From NCBI GenBank assembly GCA_021018815.1, contig JAITYX010000007.1, positions 3,349,001 to 3,413,000 on the forward strand: a stretch of DNA of 64,000 nt. The letters run 5' to 3'. Numbering within the stretch: position 1 is the stretch's first letter; every line of letters starts with the position of its first letter. This document shows, in pieces, positions 56,620-64,000 of the stretch. The notes under the pieces are model-generated. The model saw only the letters and a list, made by a program, of their open reading frames with translations, made no database searches and had not been told where the DNA came from. Origin of the DNA: Talinum fruticosum (lineage: Eukaryota; Streptophyta; Magnoliopsida; Caryophyllales; Talinaceae). The position numbers were made by a program, and so were the translations under genes.

Positions 56620-57650
56620 AAGGATTCATTGCCTCTGGAATTAGAGTTGCCTGGTCTATACAAGTTCTTTAAAGTTCTTGGTTTTCATGATGCTACTCAT
56701 GAATATGTGAGCCTGGAGAATAAAAGTACTTTAGGTACTATATCCGGATGTAATAATAGTCGTTCATTATGGACATTCATGTGTTTCATGCTAGATTTGG
56801 ACATTACTCTATTTCTAAGCTCAAGCATATTCAGTCATGTAAGTCCGGGTGTCTTGATACCTTGTTTTGTGACACTTGCTTGATGTCCAAATTTCACCGA
56901 CTACCATTTCCTAAGAGTAATAGCCTAACTTTACACCCTTTTCAATTAGTTCATATGGATCTTTGGGGTCCTTATAAGATAGCCGACATCACTGGAGCAC
57001 ATTATTTTTTAACAATTTTAGATGATTGCTCTTGGTCTACTTGGACATTTATATTACAAAACAAAATGCAGGTTGTTTCCTATATTCAGCAATTTATTGC
57101 TTACACTAAAACTCAATTTGAGGTGGAGATTAAAGCTATTAGAAGTGATAACGAGATCCGAGTTTATTCAAGAGTAGTGTAAGGCTTTCTTTGGAAACCA
57201 TGGGATAGTAAACCACAGGAGTGTCCCTAGGACACCACAACAAAATGGGAGAGTGGAGAGAAAGCATAGACATCTGATTAAAACAGTTAGGACATTGCGA
57301 ATACATGCTAATCTACCCTCTAGGTTCCGGGGTGCTTGTGTTCTAGTCGCCACTCAAATTATCAATAAACTTCCTACTAGTGTTTTATAATAGAAGACCC
57401 CTTTTGAGGTGCTCAGTGGCAAGCTTCCCAGCTATGAAGAGCTTAGAGTTATTGGCAATTTATGCTATAGTCTTGACACTTGTGCCAAAGATAAATTTGG
57501 TCCCAAAGCTAGAAGATGTATTGTTATTGGTTATCCTGCATACCAAAAGGCCTACGAGACTATATGATCTTGACAGGCAGGTTACTTTTGTGAGCAGAGA
57601 TGAGAAATTTTTTGAGGATGTTCTTCCTTACAAGTTAGATCCAGTTTAGT
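56620..57650 (+). pseudogene. Copia integrase (zinc-binding and core) remnants
   Basis: The zinc-binding GAG-pre-integrase part has HARFGHYSISKLKHIQS with C-x2-C (FCDTCLMSKFHRLPF) near 56,785-56,925. The core has LVHMDLWGPYKI (first catalytic Asp, near 56,960), TILDDCSW, KAIRSDN (second Asp, near 57,145) and, after a frame change, PQQNGRVERKHRHL with the catalytic Glu near 57,255. The C-terminal part follows to 57,650. The native enzyme joins element DNA to the chromosome. Several stops. Confidence 0.88.
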
Positions 57651-58177
57651 CTCGTTCCTGGTCACTCTCATGAGTCTCTTTACTTTCCTACACATCCTGT
57701 TACTTCTTTAGATTGCTTAGACACAAATTTATCTCCTTTTTCTCCTCTTATGGATGGAGTACCTACGATATCTTCTTCCCCTTCATCCGAAGTTTCTGGT
57801 CCTACTCGAATCTATCGAATATGTTGCTCCACAAGTATCTTTACCTTTGCAAAGGTCCATTAGATCTACAAAGCCACATGTGTGACTCGCAAGATTATGC
57901 CCATTCGTACTGTTAGATATCCTTTGTTTGCTCCTTCGATTTTCAGCATTTGGATGCTACTATTGTTGCTTCTTTGTTTAGTGTTATGTCTCAGCCTAAG
58001 CCCTCTTCTTATGAGCAATCACATGATAATCCTCAGTGGGAGGAGGCCATGCAAAAGGAATTAGCTACATTAGAGGCTAAAAGCACTTAGGAAATTACTG
58101 ATTTGCCTAAAGGAAATAGAGTAATTGGTTCCGGTGGTATTATAAGCTCAAGTTCAAACATGATGGTACTATTGATA

Positions 58178-61100
58178 TGTAACGCCCCAACATAATCACT
58201 ACACAAAACACTTATTGGATAAATATAATATGACAAGGCAGCGGAAAATAATGTCATATTAGGGCGTCACCTGCCGTCCCTACTCGAGAGACTAGGTTAA
58301 CATCGCAACAAAACACACGATCATCTTTTCAATTTACCCAACACTTACATTTCAAGTCTCGTAACATCAACCCAATATGTACATAATTTTAAACCACCAA
58401 ACATGAGTTCGTACTCCCGAAATACATTATGGCATTTAACAATTTTACCATCAACAGTCAACCGTAAAACACTCGAGAATAAAAACCAAAGTCCGGTCCA
58501 TCGCTCCGAGTCAACACTTCCTGGTTCCTTTGCTCTTGACACTTCCTACCTGACATTAACCTTCTTTTCTTTCCCTAAAAACATTTAAGAAAACAAGAAT
58601 GAGCCATAGGCCTAGTACGCTACCCTTGTACTCGTAAAAAAATATTATGAAAGTAAGTGAGTGTGCGTAGATAATTAAAATTGGTTTCGAAAGCTATTTA
58701 TGTGTAAAATCGAAGTAATTTCATTATGCATTAAGGTATTGGAATAACTTAGGACCCATTCCGTGACATCAGCATATCTCAGTAATCGTGATCTGTATAC
58801 ACAATTCATTTATCCCGATCGATTAGGGAGGGCCCCGTGAACCGTAACCGTGTCTCGTAAACCGTAATCGTGAACCGTAACTATGTCTCGTAAACTGTAA
58901 TCGTGAATCGTAATCGTATCTTTAAACTATAATCGTGCTCGTGAACCGTAAGTTGTGAACCGTAATCGTGTTCGTGAACTATGACTGTGTTCGTGAACCG
59001 TAAATTGTGAACTGTAATTGTATTTGTGACTCATGAATCGTGTTCGTGAACTGTAACTCGTGAACCGTAATCGTGTTCGTGAATCGTAAACCGTAATCGT
59101 ATCTCGTAAACTGTAATCGTGAATCTGTAATCGTATTTGTGAACTGTAATCGTATTCGTAAACTGTAATCGTAAACTATAACCGTGTCTCGTAAACCGTA
59201 TCTATAAACTGTAATCGTGTATCGTAAACCGTAATCGTAAACCGTGAACTGTGACCGTGAAGTGGGTCCAAATTATTTGTATTATTAAAACAGTAAACTC
59301 AATAATAACGATGAACACTTTGGAAAAGGTACAAGCAATAACGTACCTCGGTCGATCCTTGCCTTTTAATTTTAATTTTCTTTACTTCCCTGAATAGTCG
59401 TTCCTATAGATGTTCTGTCTTCAAACAGAAATTTAACCTTTGCATTAGTAAATGTACTAGACTTTCTCGCATTTATTTTTGATAAGTTTTCACATTCGTC
59501 TCCTTTGACTCTTATTATCTAATTAAGCTTCAATGTCTAAGGAACTATTTTATGTGCCTCACACTTATCAATTGTTTAACTTATTAGCTAGTTTAACTTT
59601 CTAATTTCCCTCTTGATATTAACCCCAATCGAGACAAATCCACGGTTGAGGATTAGGAGTTGGCCACAAGGTAAACCAAATTAAAACTCAAACATTCCCC
59701 TCTACCTAACAAAACCAGCAAGTGAAACTAGCTTCCCTGTTCCAAGTAACATTGTTGGTGACTTGTTTTTGTTTTTCAACCCTTTGAATCATGGTATATG
59801 CCTTGTTAATAGTGGGAAGAGGTTCCGAAGCAAAATTTGACCTCTAACCGTGTCATAATCCTCATTCAAATGCATTAGAAATTGCATGAGTTTCCTCCTT
59901 TGTTCTAACTCAATGGCTTTCTTAATTGCAGAGCAAGTAGTACTACAATTACATTAAGGCACTTCGGACAAATCATTCATTTCATCCCACAACTTCTTTA
60001 GCTTTGTGTAATAGACATCAACACAATCATTTCCTTGATATAAATCAGTAATATCCTTTTCCAACCGATACAACAAAGGACCATTATTCTAACCAAATCT
60101 TTCAATCAACTCTACCCACAATTGTTGAGCACAATTCACATAAGGGAAAGCTTCGGACAAATCAAGAACCATAGAATTGAGCAGACCAACTCACTACCAT
60201 ACTATCACATCTAACCTATTGATTATATGAGGAAGAAGTAGCATTTGGCTTTTGCAGGTACCCATTCTCATATAAAAATTCGATAATTATATGCACAATT
60301 TGAATAAACTCAAATAAATTTTCAACACGTTATGAACATATACTCAACCCTACTTTCACATATAACCATACTTCAATTACTCCCCAAAGTTCTTCCAATT
60401 TCACCACAACCAATTCAAACCTAATTACAACATGGATTACAACATCTACTTGTCCAATTTTTCAATTATAACATAAATTTGTGATATAGTTTATTTAGAA
60501 ATTAGGGATTAGCGAAATACCTTAAAAGGGGTTAGAGATGAAAATGGATAATGGAGGTTCGGTGGTTGAGCTTGATGGTGTCGAGGTGGCGTTAGACGGC
60601 GGCGGACGGCAGCCGGGGAGGCGGCTCTAGCCTTGGTCGGTGACGACGGCAGCGGCGAGGCGGGTTCCGCCCGCCGACGCGAAACAAGGGAAAGGGAGGG
60701 GAAACTTGGTGGTGGCAGCAGGGTATCGGTGGAGGCGCCGGTGGAGACTTGTTGGCGGCGGCTGGCAGCAGAGGCGGTGACCGGTGGTGGTCGACGGTGG
60801 ATCGTGGCTAGGCTGGTGACAGCCGCAGGGAGGAGAGGCAGAGAGGGAGGTGGGAAGAGGAGAGGAGAGAGAATGGAGTTTTGAGAGTGGGTTTTTGATT
60901 TTTTTGAAGTAAGTAATAGCCCTTCCCCCTTTTTGTTTCATTCCTGCACCGCCATCATGTTCCAATGAACTTCTTTTTTTTTTCATTAAGCATATCGATT
61001 AATCTTTCTAGCTCAAAATTTGTGTTGTTCCGACATATGTATATCTCTATGAATTTAAAAATGTTCAAATAATTATCTCGTACACATAAACATTTATTAA

Positions 61101-61241
61101 TTCGTAATGAAATAAAATATATAATTTTAGTACGTACGTCTCGTCCATAATTTCACGTGACGCACTCGCTTTCAAACGATATTAAGACGATAAAACCCAA
61201 ATCTAGAGTAATTAAATACGATTAAGATTCGGGGTGTTACA
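58178..61241 (-). repeat. 3' LTR of the gypsy-type element (3,064 bp)
   Basis: It starts (plus strand) TGTAACGCCCCAAC and ends GGGGTGTTACA. The first 430 bases are almost identical to 63,411-63,850. It contains a minisatellite (58,840-59,260) and a GC-rich block (60,590-60,870) whose open frames on both strands have no domain. No target duplication can be tested because the other end is outside. Confidence 0.9.
58840..59260. repeat. Minisatellite of CGTAAACCGTAATCGTG-like units inside the LTR
   Basis: More than 20 degenerate copies of a 10-20-base unit, variants of GTGAACCGTAATCGTGT and CGTAAACTGTAATCGTG. Unit length varies because CGTAA and CGTGA sub-blocks are shuffled. Confidence 0.9.
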
Positions 61242-61270
61242 TCCTTCCCCCTTAAAATAAGTTTCGTCCT
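61242..61270 (-). promoter_or_regulatory. Polypurine tract of the gypsy-type element
   Basis: The minus strand reads TTTTAAGGGGGAAGGA immediately before the 3' LTR, a classic polypurine primer. Confidence 0.85.
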
Positions 61271-61611
61271 CGAAACCGTGGTATGTCTGTATCATACATT
61301 TGAAATATTTATGGAAAATAAACTTCGTTCCGTGTATTGTGCTACTTACAATTTCAAAATTCCATATTGGATTTGCTTTGACTTGATTCGTTATTTAGAC
61401 CTTATCATGTCTAGTAAAAATGCTACTAATAGCAACTTTGTATTCAACTAACTTCACAAAACTTATAGCTCTCAAGTCCATACCATAACTCCCAAATATC
61501 ATGTGTATTCTTCCAAATTTAAATGACTTAGATAGTACTTGTGCATAACTTCACATTTTATTATTTATACGAGATAATCTTATATAAATTTCTACGGGAT
61601 GTAAAAAGGCT

Positions 61612-62833
61612 CTATATATAGTTGACGTATAAACCTTCAATAACAATAAGGAACGAATAGCACTCGATGAAGTAAAATGATAATGGCCTCAAATGAAATA
61701 TAAACGTACTCGATTCTTGATAAGCAATTTCCTTCTTCCTCATCACATAGGCCCTTCCTACTTGGTTGTTACTTGCAAGCGGAGGCTTGGTGCTTCTAGA
61801 CATTTGAATTGGTCCTTTGCCCATTTGAGGAGGCTTGATAGGACAGTTTGCAATTATATGGCTCGGATCCCCACACCAATAACGGACTCCGGTTCCTACT
61901 CTACATTGCGAAGTGGTGTGGTTCATCCGACCACACTTAGCACACTATTTTTTGTCCACAGTTGAGCCTTGAGCTTCAGCTTTATTGACCATAGTTTTCT
62001 TGTTAAGTGTCTCGTCCATTGAGTCTCTCTCTTCATTCCATCGTTTATTAAAAGTACCCAAATTTGTTTTCCTCAATTCATTTTTCACTCGTTCTATCTC
62101 GGCTGCACGTTCATATAATTCTTGGCTTGTTCGCACTAGTTGCCCTGCCAAATGATCTCTAATGTATGGGTCTAACCCTTCTTCAAATCTTATCATTTTC
62201 ATGTAGTCGGTGGCCACATAATCTAGGGCAAATCTTGAAAGTTCGGCAAACTTGCTAGCATATTCTATTATCGACAAATTATCTTGCCTTAACTCCAAGA
62301 ACTCTTTCTGTTTTTGCCTTTGTAGAGATATTGGATAAAACTTAGCTCTTAATTTCTCTAAGAATTTGTCCCAAGTTCCTTTAGGATGTTGAAAAGTGGA
62401 CTTTACCATTCCCCACCAAATGTCAACTTGTCCGAGTTAGATAGAAAGCCCCAATATTTATGCGTTTGTTGTCGGGAAGTTCCATCACATCAAATATCTT
62501 TTGCATTTGTCTTATCCATTCTTCCGGAATAACTGGGTCCATCTTCCCATCATATGTTTTGGGGTTTTGATTTGCGACCCGATCAAAGACTTTGCTTTCC
62601 TTTCCCGATTTTTCAGGATTAGATGCCCCCAACCTTTGTGCCACTTCAGCTATAATTTTTCCCAAAAATTTCGGATCTAAATTATTAAGTAGTCTTCCTG
62701 AATCCTCAGCATTTTCCTAACTTGCTTTTGGGGTTGCTGTTGGAGACTTTTGGTTAATTGATTGGACTGACATAGTCTCCACATTGTTTCCTTGTGCATT
62801 GTGTCCCACAACGTTTTTGTTTTGGTTTGACAT
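61612..62833 (-). pseudogene. Gag of the gypsy-type element (broken)
   Basis: It starts MSNQNKNVVGHNAQGNN at 62,833. After an in-frame stop near 62,718 it continues with PEEWIRQMQKIFDVMELPDN (about 62,480-62,540), shifts frame near 62,415, then has TWDKFLEKLRAKFYPISLQR, EFLELRQDNLSIIEYASKFA and FEEGLDPYIRDHLAGQLV (62,060-62,380), all hallmarks of the plant retrotransposon gag domain. A TAG (61,945-61,947) precedes the first zinc knuckle CAKCGRMNHTTSQC; the second (YWCGDPSHIIANC) lacks its first cysteine. The native product is the capsid/nucleocapsid. Two stops and one shift make this copy non-functional. Confidence 0.88.
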
Positions 62834-63395
62834 TTTGTTTATCAAATGACAAAGTTATCAACTCTCCATTTTTTTAATTATTATTATTATTATGATTATT
62901 CTGCTAGTTATGCAAATGACACGAACTTGTATATGTCTAATTTACGATATTAAGACTTCATCTCCTTTGAGTTATGTAAGGTTGTTATGTTTGTACACAT
63001 TTGTTAAGGCTTTGTTATGCTTAGCTTCAAATTTTTTTAAAATTTTTTTCCCTTCGTCTTTGTCCTCTTCCTTAAACTTTTCATGAGTTCCACGCAACTT
63101 TACTCTTATTGTTACTTTCTAATAATGTATTCTATATTTCTCTCATTTCTTCATTATCATAATCTTATATACTTCATCATATATTTGCAACCTCACTAAT
63201 CCCAAATAATCATCAACATAAACTACTCACTTACACGGCTATGTATAATAGGTAATGCACTAGTCCAACTCTCCTTATTAATTGCTCATTGGGGATCCCA
63301 AATAATATTGTTACGATCCATCATACCCATACGACCTTTTTGCTCCCAAGTAACTCCTTTATCTTTCTATACTTATATCCCAAAGTCACGACCTC

Positions 63396-63407
63396 GCTCC
63401 GATACCA
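63396..63407 (-). promoter_or_regulatory. Primer-binding site of the gypsy-type element
   Basis: The minus strand reads TGGTATCGGAGC, one mismatch from the initiator methionine tRNA complement TGGTATCAGAGC, four bases from the LTR edge. Confidence 0.85.
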
Positions 63408-63410
63408 CTT

Positions 63411-64000
63411 CGTAACGCCCCAACATAATCACTACACAAAACACTTATTGGATAAATATAATATGACAAGGCAGCGGAAAATAATGTCATATTAGGGCGT
63501 CACCGCCGTCCTTACTCGAGAGACTAGGCTAACATCGCAACAAAACACACGATCATCTTTTCAATTTACCCAACACTTACATTTAAAGTCTCGTAACATC
63601 AACCCAATATGTACATAATTTTAAACCACCAAACATGAGTTCGTACTCCCGAAATACATTATGGCATTCAACAATTTTACCATCAACAATCAACCCTAAA
63701 CCACTCGAGAATAAAAACCAAAGTCCGGTCCACTGCTCCGAGTCAACACTTCCTGGTTCCTTTGCTCTTGACACTTCCTGCCCGACATTAACCTTCTTTT
63801 TTTCCCTAAAAACATTTAAGAAAATAAAAGAAAACAAGAATGAGCCATAGGCCTAGTACGCTACCCTTGTACGGTAAAAAAAATATTATAAAAGTGAGTG
63901 AGTGTGCGTAGATAATTAAAATTGGTTTCGAAAGCTATTTATTTGTAAAATTGAAGTAATTTCATTATGCAATAAGGTATTGGAATAACTTAGGACCCAT
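63411..64000 (-). repeat. 5' LTR of the gypsy-type element (partial)
   Basis: It matches 58,179 onward with few differences and continues past the window end. Its inner terminus reads CGTAACG instead of TGTAACG. Confidence 0.9.

Larger units (their letters stand above)
55001..58177 (+). mobile_element. Decayed Ty1/copia retrotransposon, cut by a gypsy element
   Basis: In order on the plus strand: probable end of the 5' LTR (TTTTCA at 55,138), a primer-binding site, gag, protease region, GAG-pre-integrase, integrase core and the start of the reverse transcriptase region, where the sequence ends at the border of the gypsy LTR (58,178). This order (integrase before RT) is diagnostic of copia. 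Stops and frameshifts are frequent. The 5' LTR start is unclear; the hAT-like element at 53,783 may lie inside it. Confidence 0.88.
58178..64000 (-). mobile_element. Ty3/gypsy-type element with 3-kb LTRs, gag only, truncated by window end
   Basis: The left LTR (58,178-61,241) begins again at 63,411 and runs off the window. Gag is on the minus strand, so the right copy is the 5' LTR. The inner region (61,242-63,410) is only 2.17 kb and holds a primer-binding site, a broken gag and a polypurine tract, with no protease, RT, integrase or chromodomain. The LTR ends (TGTAACACCCC on the minus strand) and the sequence before them (CGAGGACGAAACTTATTTTA then AGGGGGAAGGA) are typical of plant chromoviruses of the Del/Tekay type, so pol was probably lost by internal deletion. 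It is inserted into the copia element. Confidence 0.9.

Noticed and set aside
60627..60986. Open frames in the GC-rich block of the gypsy LTR
   Set aside because: Low-complexity GC-rich LTR sequence, open on both strands, no domain.
63396..63407. tRNA-like sequence TGGTATCGGAGC
   Set aside because: It is a primer-binding site next to an LTR; no tRNA cloverleaf surrounds it. The same applies to 55,139.

Overview
The window looks like nuclear DNA of a flowering plant, probably a eudicot. It is AT-rich, one clear plant-type gene (an HVA22/DP1 family member with many introns and a 4.5-kb intron) lies in the middle, and nearly everything else is transposable elements, many nested in each other. 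I see no bacterial, organellar or CRISPR-like features. No exact species is claimed.

Layout: 1-9.4 kb holds Helitron-family sequence ending at 1996, a CACTA-like sequence, a degraded plus-strand LINE (3.7-6.9 kb), a rearranged second Helitron copy (6.9-8.0 kb) and the 3' part of a minus-strand LINE (8.1-9.4 kb). 9.5-12.6 kb holds two long LTR-like sequences in opposite orientation, followed by the endonuclease part of a minus-strand LINE. 15,655-24,149 is a complete LTR retrotransposon on the minus strand (621/616-bp LTRs, 5-bp target duplication GATCC) that encodes only gag and protease; its internal region carries several tandem repeat arrays. 24,485-27,591 is a hAT-like element split by a LINE.

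27.6-36.2 kb is the genic island. An HVA22-like gene (plus strand, six coding exons, 263 codons as modelled) ends toward a small intronless minus-strand gene (131 codons) of a conserved but uncharacterised plant type. The large HVA22 intron contains two MITE-like copies, a hAT-like element nested in one of them and a small Stowaway-like MITE.

36.4-49 kb is again repeats: two head-to-tail Helitrons (second 3' end at 38,619) with a 1.13-kb hAT element inside, a foldback element, MITE-family copies carrying AAT/ATT microsatellites, a 1.64-kb solo LTR, a 155-bp tandem array and a second solo LTR (48,163-48,778) of the same family as the 15.6-24.1 kb element. 49.6-52.9 kb contains exon-like pieces of an unrecognised minus-strand gene, apparently decayed. 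53.8-55.0 kb is an intact copy of the hAT-like element seen at 24.5 kb. 55.0-58.2 kb is a decayed copia element cut by a gypsy-type element with 3.06-kb LTRs that runs off the right end of the window and carries only a broken gag.

The two host genes are not obviously functionally connected. The main content of the window is a record of nested insertions. Several elements are non-autonomous (gag-only or gag-protease-only LTR elements, MITEs, hAT derivatives) and would depend on proteins made elsewhere in the genome.
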